A stretch of DNA of 64,000 nucleotides from DASRAU01 sp035638075 (GCA_035638075.1 DASRAU010000026.1:27573-91572), one strand, 5' to 3'. Positions 13,928 through 23,436 are shown, counted from the stretch's first letter. Made by a program: numbers and translations. The notes: generated from the sequence alone by a model not told the origin.

Positions 13928-15895
13928 ATGCGGGAACTCGATCGGGGCGTCGTTTCCTACATCGCCGCCACCCTGCTGGGGGCCGGCCTGGTGCTGGCCT
14001 TCGTCCTCCCCGGGCACCCGCTCGTCATCACGACCACCACCGTCGCCCTCGCGGTCCTCGGGGCGCTGGTGGCGCCGCACGCCGTCCACCTCGGGCTGCG
14101 GGTCGAGATGTCGATCTCGCACCCGTTCATCCTCGCGACCCTCATCCTGATCGGCGAGCCCGAGGCGATCCTCGTCTCGATGATCTGCATCGGCAGCCTG
14201 TGCCTCCTGCGGCAGCCGCGGATGGCCTGGTACCGCACCCTCTTCAACATCTCCTCCTTCGTCATCACCACCTGGCTGACGGGCGAGACCTACCAGGCGT
14301 TCGGCGGGCGGCCGGGGGTGATCGCGGCGGGGGACGGGATCGTCGCGCTGATGCTCGCGACCCTCGTCTTCTACCTCGCCAACACCTACAGCATCTCGGG
14401 CGTCGTGGCGCTCGCCAACCGGCTCAACCTCCTCAAGGTCTGGCAGGACAACTTCCTGTGGTCGGCGCCGTCGTTCCTCGCCGGCGGCTCGGTGGCGCTC
14501 GGGATGGCGTACTTCCTCGACCGCTTCGGCATCGGATCGTTCCTCCTGTCGCTGCCGTTCTGCGTCCTCATCTACTACTCGTACAAGCTGTACCTCGAGA
14601 AGCTGGAGGAGCGCCGCCAGCACCTGAAGGACATCGAGCAGATGAACGCGGACCTCGAGCGCAAGGTGCGCGAGCGCACCTCCGAGCTCGAGGTCCTCAA
14701 CCGGAAGATGCAGGACAGCAACCAGGAGCTGGCGCGCGCCAACTCGCTCAAGAGCGAGTTCCTGGCGAACATGTCGCACGAGCTGCGCACGCCCCTGAAC
14801 GCCATCATCGGTTTCTCGGAGCTGCTGCTCGATCCGAACTTCGGGACGCTCAACGGCGACCAGCGCGGCTACACCGCGGACATCCACGCGAGCGGGCGCC
14901 ACCTGCTCGGACTCATCAACGACATCCTCGATCTCTCGAAGATCGAGGCGGGGAAGATGCGCCTGGCCCGCGAGGTGTTCGAGATCGGCCCCGTCGCCGA
15001 CGAGGCCCTGGCGCTCCTGAGGATCGAGGCGTCGCGCAAGGGGCTGACGCTCCAGGCGCACCTCGAGCACCCGGACGACCGGCTCGACGCCGACCGCAGC
15101 AAGGTGAAGCAGATCCTCTCCAACCTCCTGAGCAATGCCGTGAAGTTCACCCCCGCGGCCGGACGGGTGACGCTCACCGTGCGGCGGGCGGGGGAGGCCG
15201 CCCTGTTCATCGTCGAGGACACCGGGATCGGCATCCGCCCCGAGGACCAGGAACGGATCTTCGAGGCCTTCACCCAGGTGGACGGGTCGCTGGCGCGCCA
15301 GTACCAGGGAACGGGGCTCGGCCTGACGCTGGTGCGCCGGTTCGTCGAGCTGCACGGCGGACGCCTGCGCCTGGAGAGCGAGCCCGACCGCGGCAGCCGG
15401 TTCCTCGTCGAGATCCCGGGACTCATGCCCGCGGTCGTCGAGGAGACCCTGGTTCGCGAGGCCGCGGAAAACGCGGCCGGCAGCGGGCCGGTGACGCCGG
15501 CGGGCGATCTCGTTTTGGTGATCGAGGACCCGCCGTCGAGCCTCCGGGGCCTGCGGGCCGTGCTCCATGGCCGCGGGCACCGCGTGGTCGCGTGCCGCAA
15601 CACCTCCGAGGCGCTCGATGCCTTGAAGTTCCTGCGCCCCCGTCTCATATTGACCGACGTCCGGCCGCCCGGCGCCGACGGGCTCGAGGCCGTGCGCACC
15701 CTGTGCGCGCGCCCCGAGACGCGCGGCGTGCCGATCGTCGCACTCGCTTCGAGCGCCGGACCGGAAGAGCGCGCGCGGGCGCGGGAGGCGGGATGCGCGG
15801 ACGTCCTGAACAGGCCGCTGGAGCCGGAAGCCGTGCTGGATCTCCTGGCGCGTCTCCTCGATCCGCAGGCCCGCCCGGTGAAGCAGACCGCGTGA
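13928..15895 (+). CDS. membrane hybrid histidine kinase with C-terminal receiver
   Basis: 655 residues. Residues 1-225 hold about seven hydrophobic segments forming a membrane sensor module without a recognised periplasmic domain. A coiled coil follows at about 225-270. The dimerisation/phosphoacceptor helix has H284 in SHELRTP, and the ATPase part has ILSNLLSNAVKFTP, EDTGIGI and GTGLGLTLV. Residues 520-650 are a receiver with D577 (LILTDVRPPG), but Lys is replaced by Arg (LNRP). It starts 57 bases after the activator gene and ends 10 bases before the next kinase, so the cluster is probably one signalling unit. Confidence 0.9.
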   Translation: MRELDRGVVSYIAATLLGAGLVLAFVLPGHPLVITTTTVALAVLGALVAPHAVHLGLRVEMSISHPFILATLILIGEPEAILVSMICIGSLCLLRQPRMAWYRTLFNISSFVITTWLTGETYQAFGGRPGVIAAGDGIVALMLATLVFYLANTYSISGVVALANRLNLLKVWQDNFLWSAPSFLAGGSVALGMAYFLDRFGIGSFLLSLPFCVLIYYSYKLYLEKLEERRQHLKDIEQMNADLERKVRERTSELEVLNRKMQDSNQELARANSLKSEFLANMSHELRTPLNAIIGFSELLLDPNFGTLNGDQRGYTADIHASGRHLLGLINDILDLSKIEAGKMRLAREVFEIGPVADEALALLRIEASRKGLTLQAHLEHPDDRLDADRSKVKQILSNLLSNAVKFTPAAGRVTLTVRRAGEAALFIVEDTGIGIRPEDQERIFEAFTQVDGSLARQYQGTGLGLTLVRRFVELHGGRLRLESEPDRGSRFLVEIPGLMPAVVEETLVREAAENAAGSGPVTPAGDLVLVIEDPPSSLRGLRAVLHGRGHRVVACRNTSEALDALKFLRPRLILTDVRPPGADGLEAVRTLCARPETRGVPIVALASSAGPEERARAREAGCADVLNRPLEPEAVLDLLARLLDPQARPVKQTA

Positions 15896-15905
15896 GGGCG
15901 AACGC

Positions 15906-17072
15906 ATGACCCCGGGACACGAGCCCACCATCCTGGTGGTGGACGACGACGAGCGCAACGTGCGGCTCGTCGAGTCGATGCTCAAGCCGAACGGCTACCG
16001 CATCCTGCACGCCTACGACGGGCAGGAGGCGCTGCGCCGGGTCGACAGCGACAGCCCCGACCTGATGGTGCTGGATGTCATGATGCCCGACCTCTCCGGC
16101 TTCGAGCTGTGCGGCATGCTGCGGGCCCGCCACGCCACGCGACTCCTGCCGATCCTGATGGTGACCGCTCTCCACGCGATGGAGGACAAGGTCAAGGGAC
16201 TCGAGCTCGGGGCCGACGATTTCCTGACCAAGCCGATCAACCGCTCGGAGCTCCTGGCCAAGGTGAAGGCGCTCCTGCGGGTCAAGGGCCTCCAGGACGA
16301 AATCGAGGCGCGCAAGCTCGAGCTCGAGGGAAAGAACCGGGAGCTCCTGACCATCCAGCGCTTCAAGGAATCGATGTCGCAGATGGTCGTGCACGATCTC
16401 AAGAACCCGCTCGCCGGCATCATGGGGAACATCCAGCTCATGCAGATGCAGCGCGGGCAGATGCCGCCGGGCCGGCAGGAGGAGCTCCTCATCCGCAGCC
16501 TCGAGAGCGCCCGGCAGATGGCCCGGATGATCCAGAACATCCTGGAGGTCGCCAAGCTCGAGGAGCAGAAGATGCCGCTGCGCCGCGAGCCGGTGACGAT
16601 CCAGGAGGTCGCGGCCGAGCAGGTCGCGGACCTCATGAGCCTGTCGGCGCGCGACGGCATCCGACTCGACTGCGACGTCCCCGCCGACCTGCCGCCCGTG
16701 GACGCCGACCGCGGGCTCCTGTCGCGCATCCTGGCGAACCTCCTGAGCAACGCCTTCAAGCACACCCCTTCGGGCGGGCGCGTGACCGTCTCGGCGCGCG
16801 AATCGGAAGGTTCGATCGCCGTCCGCGTCCAGGACACCGGCGAGGGAATCCCCGCCGACCTCCTGCCCTACATCTTCGAGAAGTTCGTCGCCGGCGAGTC
16901 GGAGGACCGGCGCCGGCAGTCGTACGACTCCGGCCTCGGGCTCACGTTCTGCCGACTCGCGGTCGAGTGCCACGGCGGGCGCATCGGCGTCGAGAGCCGG
17001 CCCGGCGAGGGCACGACCGTGACCTTCCACCTGCCGCGGCACCGGGCCCCGGCTGCCGTGCGGGCGGCCTGA
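15906..17072 (+). CDS. response regulator / histidine kinase fusion (soluble)
   Basis: 388 residues with no membrane segment. Residues 5-125 form a canonical receiver (VVDDDE, phosphoacceptor D57 in VLDVMMPD, LTKP). A short coiled coil leads to a HisKA helix with H163 in VVHDLKNPLAG and an HATPase domain (LLSNAFKHTP, DTGEGIP, GLGLTFC). The order receiver-then-kinase suggests a relay in which phosphorylation of D57 tunes the kinase. It follows the membrane hybrid kinase by 10 bases and precedes the DUF4388 gene by 4, so all three are probably translated from one mRNA. Confidence 0.9.
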   Translation: MTPGHEPTILVVDDDERNVRLVESMLKPNGYRILHAYDGQEALRRVDSDSPDLMVLDVMMPDLSGFELCGMLRARHATRLLPILMVTALHAMEDKVKGLELGADDFLTKPINRSELLAKVKALLRVKGLQDEIEARKLELEGKNRELLTIQRFKESMSQMVVHDLKNPLAGIMGNIQLMQMQRGQMPPGRQEELLIRSLESARQMARMIQNILEVAKLEEQKMPLRREPVTIQEVAAEQVADLMSLSARDGIRLDCDVPADLPPVDADRGLLSRILANLLSNAFKHTPSGGRVTVSARESEGSIAVRVQDTGEGIPADLLPYIFEKFVAGESEDRRRQSYDSGLGLTFCRLAVECHGGRIGVESRPGEGTTVTFHLPRHRAPAAVRAA

Positions 17073-17076
17073 GGCC

Positions 17077-18600
17077 ATGAGCGCCCCCGCCCCGGTTCCC
17101 GCCACCGCCGAGCGGCACGGCTTCTGCGCGCCGCCGCAGCTGGCGGAGATCATCCGCGACCTCTACCTCGAAGAGCGGACCGGCATCCTCAGCATCGTGC
17201 GCAGCGGAGCCGAGAAGCGTCTCTATCTCGACCGCGGCATGATCCTCGTGGCGACGTCGTCCCTCGAGGACGAGCGGCTGCCCGCGTATCTCGCGGCGAA
17301 GGGGCTGCTGCGACCGATGGAGGCCGAAGCGCTGCGCGGTCTCGACGATCTGCAATCGGCCCATGCCGTGAAGACCCGGGGGCAGGTGACCGACGCCGAT
17401 CTGCTCCGCGCCTTCCGCGACCTGGCGCAGCAGGTGATGATGACGGTGTTCCGCTGGGAGGAGCTGGAGTACCGCTTCGTCGAGCAGGCGATCCCCGCCT
17501 GGCCCGCGACCACCGACGTCATGGTGTCGTTCGAGCTGATCATCCGGGCGCTGCGCTCGATGGCCGGCTTCGAGCCGCTGCGGCAGTCGGTGCTGCGGCA
17601 GGAGCGGGCGGTGCGCCTCTCGGAGAACCTCTACCTGCCCTTCGACCAGCTCAGCCTGACGCCGATCGAGGGGTACCTCGTGTCGCGCATCGACGGCCGC
17701 ACCCGCCCGCGCGACGTGCTGGCGCAGATGCCCCCCGCCGACGAGGAGACCGCGTCGCGCTTCCTCTTCGGCCTGCTCATCCTTGGATTGGCCGAGTTCT
17801 CGCCGCCGCTCGGACCGGGCATGCTCACCTGCGATCGCCTGCTGCGCGGCGACGAGGAGAAGCGGCGCCGCGAAGAGAATGAGATGCAGGAGGTTCGCGC
17901 CTTCTACCGCGTGGCCTGCGCCGGCGATCCTCTCGCGCTCCTGGGGCTCGGCCCGGGCGCGGCGCAGGACGATGTCCGCGCCGCCTACAACGCGAAGAAG
18001 GAGCGCTACGACCCGGGGCGCTTCATGCGCCGCGTCCAGGCCGACGCCAAGGAGGAGTTCCAGATCATCGAGGCGCGGCTGCTCGAGGCTTTCCTCGACC
18101 TGCGCTCGCGCCCCCTGAGCGGCGGCCAGCGTCACGACGGGACCCCGGACCAGAAGGCGGTCGACGTCCTCACCATGGCCAAGCGCAAGGAGATGACCAA
18201 GACCGAGAAGCAGTCCGAGTCCGACACGCGCCTGAAGCTGGCCGAGCAGTACTTCACCCGGGCGCGCGACTACTGGAAGATGGGCGACGTCTACAACTGC
18301 ATCCGGTACTGCGAGTTCGCGCAGAGCCAGAACGACGCCGACGCCAACATCCAGTCACTCCTCGGCCAGGCCCTGGCGCGCAACCCCGATCACCGCTGGC
18401 AGCGCCGCGCCGAGACCGCGCTGGTCCGCGCCGTCGAGCTCGAGCCCTTCAACCCGAACCACTGCGTCGCCCTCGGAGACTTCTACAAAGGGCACCGCCT
18501 GGTCGCCAAGGCCCGCAAGCAGTACGAGAAGGCGCTCGAGATCCTCCCGTCGCACGCGGCGGCGAAGCAGGCCCTCAAGGAACTGCCCGCCGGCAAGTAG
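17077..18600 (+). CDS. DUF4388 / degenerate J-domain / TPR protein
   Basis: 507 residues, soluble. Residues 20-150 match the DUF4388 pattern (LAEIIRDLYLEERTGILSI, then YLDRGMILVATS), a module seen in PatA-like signalling proteins. Residues 270-345 resemble a DnaJ J-domain (DPLALLGLGPGAAQDDVRAA), but the HPD motif is replaced by DPG (RYDPGR), so it cannot be expected to stimulate Hsp70. Residues 380-500 are TPR-like repeats ending in a KARKQYEKALEILP motif. As last gene of the two-component cluster it is a likely output or scaffold. The same DUF4388 module occurs at 46095. Confidence 0.8.
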   Translation: MSAPAPVPATAERHGFCAPPQLAEIIRDLYLEERTGILSIVRSGAEKRLYLDRGMILVATSSLEDERLPAYLAAKGLLRPMEAEALRGLDDLQSAHAVKTRGQVTDADLLRAFRDLAQQVMMTVFRWEELEYRFVEQAIPAWPATTDVMVSFELIIRALRSMAGFEPLRQSVLRQERAVRLSENLYLPFDQLSLTPIEGYLVSRIDGRTRPRDVLAQMPPADEETASRFLFGLLILGLAEFSPPLGPGMLTCDRLLRGDEEKRRREENEMQEVRAFYRVACAGDPLALLGLGPGAAQDDVRAAYNAKKERYDPGRFMRRVQADAKEEFQIIEARLLEAFLDLRSRPLSGGQRHDGTPDQKAVDVLTMAKRKEMTKTEKQSESDTRLKLAEQYFTRARDYWKMGDVYNCIRYCEFAQSQNDADANIQSLLGQALARNPDHRWQRRAETALVRAVELEPFNPNHCVALGDFYKGHRLVAKARKQYEKALEILPSHAAAKQALKELPAGK

Positions 18601-18798
18601 CGCCGGAACATCGCGGCGGTGTCGCTCGAGGTCTTCAATGTCCTGAACCGCGACGAGCTGTGGGTCCACACCTTCGAACCGTCGCGCGCCACCGGGGTCG
18701 ACTCCAGCGGCGGGGTCGTGCTGGCCACCCCCGCCCAACTCGATGCCGAGCGCCCCTTTGGCCGCCGGTTCCAGGTCGGCTTCCAGCTCCAGTTCTAG
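18601..18798 (+). pseudogene. relic of an outer-membrane beta-barrel (TonB-receptor-like) C-terminus
   Basis: Immediately after the TAG of the DUF4388 gene, and in the same frame, 65 codons read VSLEVFNVLNRDELW and end FGRRFQVGFQLQF before a TAG. The EVFN-LNR turn and alternating strand ending in Phe are typical of the last strands of TonB-dependent receptors. There is no start codon context, plug domain or rest of the barrel, so this is a leftover of a deletion or rearrangement rather than a working gene. The remaining bases to 18812 show nothing. Confidence 0.6.
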
Positions 18799-18812
18799 CG
18801 GAAAGCCCTGAA

Positions 18813-18840
18813 TTGACAGGGAAATATCGCGTGATATAAT
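18813..18840 (+). promoter_or_regulatory. consensus sigma-70 promoter of the yceD-rpmF-fab operon
   Basis: Perfect TTGACA (18813-18818) and perfect TATAAT (18835-18840) with a 16-base spacer. Transcription should begin near 18847, 20 bases before the ATG at 18867. This is the strongest-looking promoter in the window and suits high expression of L32 and fatty-acid synthesis. Confidence 0.88.
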
Positions 18841-18866
18841 TCGCGCCCTTCCGGGGATATCCCGTC

Positions 18867-19391
18867 ATGTACATCGAAACAAAGGAGATAGACCCCGATG
18901 GGCTGGTCGTGGATCGGGACCAGCCGTGGCACCTGCCCCCGCCTCGCCCCGGGGACGATCCGGTCAGCGTCGAACGCGTCCGGCTCGCCGGGGAAGTGCA
19001 TGAAGAAGGGGATGGTTACGCCTTTTCGGGGGACATCGACACCGTCGCCACGCTCGGCTGCAGCCGCTGCCTCGAGTCGTATACGCTGCCGCTGCACCTG
19101 CACTTCGATCTTCTCTATACGCCGCGCCCGGAGCAGGCGACCGGAGGCGAGAGCCGGGTGGACGAGGAGGAATTCACCGCGGTGCACTTCGACGGAGGCC
19201 GGATCGATCTGGACGCGCTCCTCGCGGAGCAGATCTACCTCGGCCTGCCCCTGAAGCCGCTCTGCCGGGAGGATTGCCACGGGCTCTGCCCGAAATGCGG
19301 GACCAATCTCAATACTGGGTCGTGCGAATGCCCGACGGGGCCCGAGCCCGACCCGCGTCTGTCACCACTCAAGGCGCTCGTCGAGCGCTGA
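18867..19391 (+). CDS. yceD: YceD / DUF177 family protein
   Basis: 174 residues. Members of this family sit before rpmF in most bacteria and are linked to 23S rRNA accumulation. The middle has the family signature LGCSRCLESYTLPL with a CxxC pair. The C-terminus adds a further Cys cluster (CREDCHGLCPKC, then CEC), which suggests zinc binding. The ATG lies about 20 bases after the predicted transcription start. rpmF follows 16 bases later. Confidence 0.88.
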   Translation: MYIETKEIDPDGLVVDRDQPWHLPPPRPGDDPVSVERVRLAGEVHEEGDGYAFSGDIDTVATLGCSRCLESYTLPLHLHFDLLYTPRPEQATGGESRVDEEEFTAVHFDGGRIDLDALLAEQIYLGLPLKPLCREDCHGLCPKCGTNLNTGSCECPTGPEPDPRLSPLKALVER

Positions 19392-19407
19392 TTCGAGGTC
19401 GAGGGCC

Positions 19408-19590
19408 ATGCCGAATCCCAAACGACGCCACTCCCGCGCGCGCCGCGACAAGCGCCGCGCCCATGATGCGCTGGTCAAGCCGGTCGTGTCGCGCTGCTCC
19501 AACTGCGACGAGGCCTGCCTGCCGCACCGCGTCTGCCCGCGCTGCGGCCACTACAAGGGACGCGAAGTCATCGAGGTGACGGAGGTCTGA
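19408..19590 (+). CDS. rpmF: 50S ribosomal protein L32
   Basis: 60 residues, normal length. It begins MPNPKRRHSRARRDKRR and has the four-Cys zinc ribbon C-N-C (CSNCDEACLPH, then CPRCGHYKGREV). As usual for this protein it lies between yceD and plsX, linking ribosome synthesis to phospholipid synthesis. Confidence 0.97.
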   Translation: MPNPKRRHSRARRDKRRAHDALVKPVVSRCSNCDEACLPHRVCPRCGHYKGREVIEVTEV

Positions 19591-19619
19591 CGACCTCCGC
19601 CACGCTCCCTCCCTCCCGG

Positions 19620-20717
19620 ATGGGCGAAGCCACGGAACGACCCATCGCCATCGACGCCATGGGCGGGGACCATGCCCCGGCCCATCCGGTCGCGGGGGCG
19701 ATCCTCGCCGCGCGCGAGCTGCACGTGCCGATCATCCTGGTCGGCCGGCGCCCCGAGGTCGAGGCCGAGCTGAAGCGGAACCATGCCTCCGGCCTGCCGA
19801 TCACCGTCCGGCACGCGGACGAAGTGGTCGGCATGGAGGAGTCGCCGGTCAATGCCTTCCGGCGCAAGAAGGACTCCTCCATCCACGTCGGCGCGACGAT
19901 GCTGAAGGAAGGGGAGGTGCAGGCCTTCCTGTCGGCCGGGAACACCGGCGCCGTCATGACGACGGTGAAGGTCCTGTGCGGCGTCATCGAAGGGGTCGAG
20001 CGGCCCGCGCTGTGCGCCGTGGTGCCGAATCTGCACGGGCCTTCCGTGTGGCTCGACGTCGGCGCCAACGTGGATTGCAAGCCGGACCAGCTGGCGCAGT
20101 TCGCGATGATGGGCCACCTCTACGCCCGCGAGGTGCTGGCGATCCCGAGCCCGCGCGTCGGGCTGATGAGCGTCGGCGAGGAGGCCGGGAAGGGGAACGA
20201 CGTGACCCGCGAGGCCTACGCCATCCTCAAGGGAACGCCGCTGAACTTCATCGGCAACGTCGAGGGACGCGACATCTTCAGCGGCAAGGCGGACGTCATC
20301 GTCTGCGACGGCTTCATCGGCAACGTGTCGCTCAAGGCGGTCGAGAGCGCCGCCGAGGCGCTCCTGCACTTCATGAAGGACGAGATCAGCAAGTCCGCCA
20401 TGGCCAGGGTCGGGTACCTGCTGGCGCGTCCCGCCTTCCGCGCCTTCCGGCGCAAGGTGGACTACGCCGAGTACGGCGGCGTGCCGCTCCTCGGCGTGCG
20501 CGGCACCGCCATCGTCTGCCACGGCGGCTCGTCGGCGCGCGCCATCAAGAACGCGGTGCGCGCGGCGCTCGAGTTCAACCGCCACAACGTCAACGATCGC
20601 ATCCGCGACGAGATCGTCACGCTGACGCCGCGCGATCGCGCCGCCACGAGCCCCGCCGCGGCCGGAGACCCGGCGCCCGGCCGCGCCGCGGCCGCCCCGG
20701 GAGGAGGCCAGGCATGA
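19620..20717 (+). CDS. plsX: phosphate acyltransferase PlsX
   Basis: Makes acyl-phosphate from acyl-ACP, the first step in PlsY-type phospholipid synthesis, at the membrane surface. The 365-residue protein starts with the signature IAIDAMGGDHAP and keeps SAGNTGA, GANVDCKP, VGEEAGKGN and CDGFIGNVSLK. The last about 25 residues are an Ala/Pro-rich tail not typical of the family. The stop overlaps the fabH ATG (ATGA). Confidence 0.96.
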   Translation: MGEATERPIAIDAMGGDHAPAHPVAGAILAARELHVPIILVGRRPEVEAELKRNHASGLPITVRHADEVVGMEESPVNAFRRKKDSSIHVGATMLKEGEVQAFLSAGNTGAVMTTVKVLCGVIEGVERPALCAVVPNLHGPSVWLDVGANVDCKPDQLAQFAMMGHLYAREVLAIPSPRVGLMSVGEEAGKGNDVTREAYAILKGTPLNFIGNVEGRDIFSGKADVIVCDGFIGNVSLKAVESAAEALLHFMKDEISKSAMARVGYLLARPAFRAFRRKVDYAEYGGVPLLGVRGTAIVCHGGSSARAIKNAVRAALEFNRHNVNDRIRDEIVTLTPRDRAATSPAAAGDPAPGRAAAAPGGGQA

Positions 20718-21706
20718 GCGAGCGCCGCGCCGTCATCGTCGGCACCGGGTCGTCGCTCCCGGACCGGATCCTGACCAACGCCGAGCTCGAGAAGATGGTG
20801 GACACCTCGGACGAGTGGATCGCCACGCGCACCGGCATCCGCGAGCGCCGCGTCGCCGGCGAGACCGAGCCGATGTCCCTGTTCGCCACGCGCGCCGCCG
20901 AGGCGGCCCTGGCCGCGGCCGAAACGAAGGCCGCCGACCTCGACCTGGTGCTGTGCGCGACCGTCACGCCGGACATGCCGATCCCCTCGACGGCCTGCAT
21001 CATCCAGGACAAGCTCGGGGCGAAGAAGGCGGCGGCGTTCGACATGGCGGCGGGCTGCAGCGGCTTCCTCTACGGCCTGACGGTGGCGGAGCGCTTCCTG
21101 GCGTCGCCGCAGTACGAGTCGATCCTGCTCATCGGCGCCGAAGTGCTGTCGAAATACGTGGACTGGAAGGACCGCACGACCTGTGTGCTGTTCGGAGACG
21201 GCGCGGGGGCGGTGGTCCTCAAGGCCGGGAAGGCGCCCTACGGCGTGCTGGCGACGACGCTGCGCGCCGACGGGGCGCTGGCCGACTTCATCCACGTCCC
21301 CGCCGGCGGGACGCGCGAGCCCGCGAGCGAGAAGACCATCGCCGAGCGGCGCCACTACATCCGCATGAAGGGGAACGAGACCTTCAAGATGGCGGTGCGC
21401 TCGATGGAGGAGGCGTCCCGCCAGGTGCTCGAGCGCGCGGGTCTTTCGACCTCCGACGTCGCGATGTTCATCCCGCACCAGGCCAACCTGCGCATCATCG
21501 ACGCGGTCGGAACGCGGCTGGGCCTGCGTCCCGAGCAGGTGCTCATCAACATCGAGCGCGTCGGGAACACCTCCGCCGCCTCGATCCCGGTGGCGCTCGA
21601 CGAGGCGGCGCGCGCCGGAAAACTGAAGCGCGGCGACGTCGTGCTGCTCGCCGCCTTCGGCACGGGACTCACCTGGGGTGCGGCGGTGCTGCGGTGGGGG
21701 GCGTGA
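20714..21706 (+). CDS. fabH: 3-oxoacyl-ACP synthase III
   Basis: Starts fatty-acid synthesis by condensing an acyl-CoA with malonyl-ACP. The 330-residue product has the catalytic Cys in DMAAGCSGFLYGL, the His in FIPHQANLRII and the Asn in GNTSAASIP. The N-terminus TSDEWIATRTGI is typical. It overlaps plsX by 4 bases, and the fabD GTG overlaps its stop. Primer preference (acetyl versus branched acyl) cannot be read with confidence. Confidence 0.97.
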   Translation: MSERRAVIVGTGSSLPDRILTNAELEKMVDTSDEWIATRTGIRERRVAGETEPMSLFATRAAEAALAAAETKAADLDLVLCATVTPDMPIPSTACIIQDKLGAKKAAAFDMAAGCSGFLYGLTVAERFLASPQYESILLIGAEVLSKYVDWKDRTTCVLFGDGAGAVVLKAGKAPYGVLATTLRADGALADFIHVPAGGTREPASEKTIAERRHYIRMKGNETFKMAVRSMEEASRQVLERAGLSTSDVAMFIPHQANLRIIDAVGTRLGLRPEQVLINIERVGNTSAASIPVALDEAARAGKLKRGDVVLLAAFGTGLTWGAAVLRWGA

Positions 21707-22665
21707 GCGCACCTCGATCCCTCGCTCTTCTCTTTCCCGGCCAGGGCTCGCAGTCCGTCGGCATGGGAAAGGGGGCGCGCGATGCGTTTCCCGCCGCGCG
21801 CAGCGTGTTCGAGACCGCCGACCAGGCGCTCGGGTTCCCGCTGAGCACCGCCTGCTTCGAAGGGCCGGAAGAAGCCCTGCGGCTGACCGCGACGACCCAG
21901 CCGGCGATCCTGACGACCAGCATCGCGCTCCTGCAGGCGCTGCGCGCCCGCGTTCCCGACCTCGATGCCCGGGTGGTCTGCGCCGCCGGTCATTCGCTCG
22001 GCGAGTACTCGGCGCTGGTCGCCGCGGGTGCAATGCCCCTCGACGCCGCGGTGAAGGTCGTGCGCCGGCGCGGCGAATACATGCAGGAGGCGGTTCCGGT
22101 CGGGGAAGGCGCGATGGCCGCCGTCCTCGGCGCGCCGCTCGAGGCGGTGGAGACCATGTGCCGGGAGGCGGCCGAGGGGCAGGTGCTGTCGCCTGCCAAC
22201 CTCAACGCCCCGGACCAGACGGTGGTCGCCGGTCACGCGGCCGCCGTGCGCCGGCTGCCGGCCATCGCGAAAACGCATGGTGCGCGCCGCGTCGTCGAGC
22301 TGCCGGTGAGCGCCCCCTTCCACTGCGCCCTGATGCGCCCGGCCCAGGAGCGTCTGGCGCGCGACCTGGCGACGCTGCCGGTGGCCGACGCCAGCTTTCC
22401 GGTGCTCCCGAATGTGACGGCCGAGCCGGAGCAGGGCGGCGAGCGTTTCCGCCGCTTCCTCGGCGAGCAGGTGACCGCGCCGGTGCGCTGGGTCGACACC
22501 GTCCGCCGCATCGCCGCGCTCGGAGCCACGACCGTGGTCGAGATCGGACCTGGGAAGGTCCTCACCGGTCTCGCGAAGCGGATCGCCCCCGACCTGAACC
22601 TGCTCAATATCGAAGACCCCGCGTCGATCGAGGCGGCCGTCGCGGCGCTCGGGGAGGTGAAGTGA
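21703..22665 (+). CDS. fabD: malonyl-CoA:ACP transacylase
   Basis: Loads malonyl onto ACP. The 320-residue protein opens LALLFPGQGSQSVGMG and has the nucleophile Ser in GHSLGEYSAL and the His in SAPFHCALM. GTG at 21703 overlaps the fabH TGA, and its TGA shares one base with the fabG ATG. Order fabH-fabD-fabG-acpP-fabF is the classical cluster. Confidence 0.97.
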   Translation: MSAPRSLALLFPGQGSQSVGMGKGARDAFPAARSVFETADQALGFPLSTACFEGPEEALRLTATTQPAILTTSIALLQALRARVPDLDARVVCAAGHSLGEYSALVAAGAMPLDAAVKVVRRRGEYMQEAVPVGEGAMAAVLGAPLEAVETMCREAAEGQVLSPANLNAPDQTVVAGHAAAVRRLPAIAKTHGARRVVELPVSAPFHCALMRPAQERLARDLATLPVADASFPVLPNVTAEPEQGGERFRRFLGEQVTAPVRWVDTVRRIAALGATTVVEIGPGKVLTGLAKRIAPDLNLLNIEDPASIEAAVAALGEVK

Positions 22666-23411
22666 TGCCCGAGCTCGACGGACGCACGAGCTTCGTCACC
22701 GGCGCCTCGCGCGGCATCGGCCGGGCGATTGCCGTCGAGCTGGCTCGGCGCGGATCCCACGTGCTGCTGGCGGCCCGCGATGCGGCCGCTCTCGAAGCCA
22801 CGGCGGCGCTCTGCCGCGAAGCCGGCGGAAAAGCGGATGCCGTCGCGCTCGATCTCGCGGACGCCGCCTCGGTGAAGTCCGGAATGGAGGCCGCGCTGAA
22901 GATCAGCGGCGGCCGTCTCGACCACCTGGTCAACAACGCCGGCGTCACCGGCGACGGCCTGCTGCTGCGGATGAAGCGGGGGGAGTGGGACCGCGTGCTC
23001 CTGACGAATCTCACCGGCGCCTTCGAGACGACGCGGCTCGCCCTGCCGTCGATGATCAAGGCGCGATCCGGGCGCATCGTCAACGTCACCTCGATCGTGG
23101 CGCTCATGGGCAACCCCGGGCAGGCCAACTACTGCGCCGCCAAGGCGGGGCTCATCGGCATGACCAAGTCGCTGGCGCGCGAGGTGGCCTCCCGGGCCAT
23201 CACGGTCAACGCGGTCGCTCCCGGCCTCATCGACACCGACATGACGAAGAACCTGCCGGAGGCGGCGCGCACGAAGATGGCCGAGGCCATCCCGCTCGAG
23301 CGCCTGGGCACCGCCGAGGACGTGGCGCAGGCGGTGGCGTTTCTCGTCGGACCGGGCGCCGCCTACATCACCGGCACGGTCCTCAACGTCAGCGGCGGTC
23401 TTTACATGTAA
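22665..23411 (+). CDS. fabG: 3-oxoacyl-ACP reductase
   Basis: NADPH-dependent short-chain dehydrogenase reducing the 3-keto group in each elongation cycle. The 248-residue protein shows the Rossmann motif TGASRGIGRAIA, NNAGVTGD, Ser in VNVTSIV and the catalytic YCAAKAG. It ends with the family GTVLNVSGGLYM. Its last codons also contain the -35 element of a predicted acpP promoter. Confidence 0.96.
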   Translation: MPELDGRTSFVTGASRGIGRAIAVELARRGSHVLLAARDAAALEATAALCREAGGKADAVALDLADAASVKSGMEAALKISGGRLDHLVNNAGVTGDGLLLRMKRGEWDRVLLTNLTGAFETTRLALPSMIKARSGRIVNVTSIVALMGNPGQANYCAAKAGLIGMTKSLAREVASRAITVNAVAPGLIDTDMTKNLPEAARTKMAEAIPLERLGTAEDVAQAVAFLVGPGAAYITGTVLNVSGGLYM

Positions 23412-23429
23412 CGGCACGGGCCGGATAAT
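23401..23429 (+). promoter_or_regulatory. internal promoter for acpP overlapping the end of fabG
   Basis: TTTACA (23401-23406), 17-base spacer, GATAAT (23424-23429); each hexamer has one change from consensus. Transcription would begin near 23436, at the base of a strong hairpin. It would allow extra acpP mRNA, which fits the high need for ACP. Confidence 0.6.
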
Positions 23430-23436
23430 CGGCAGG

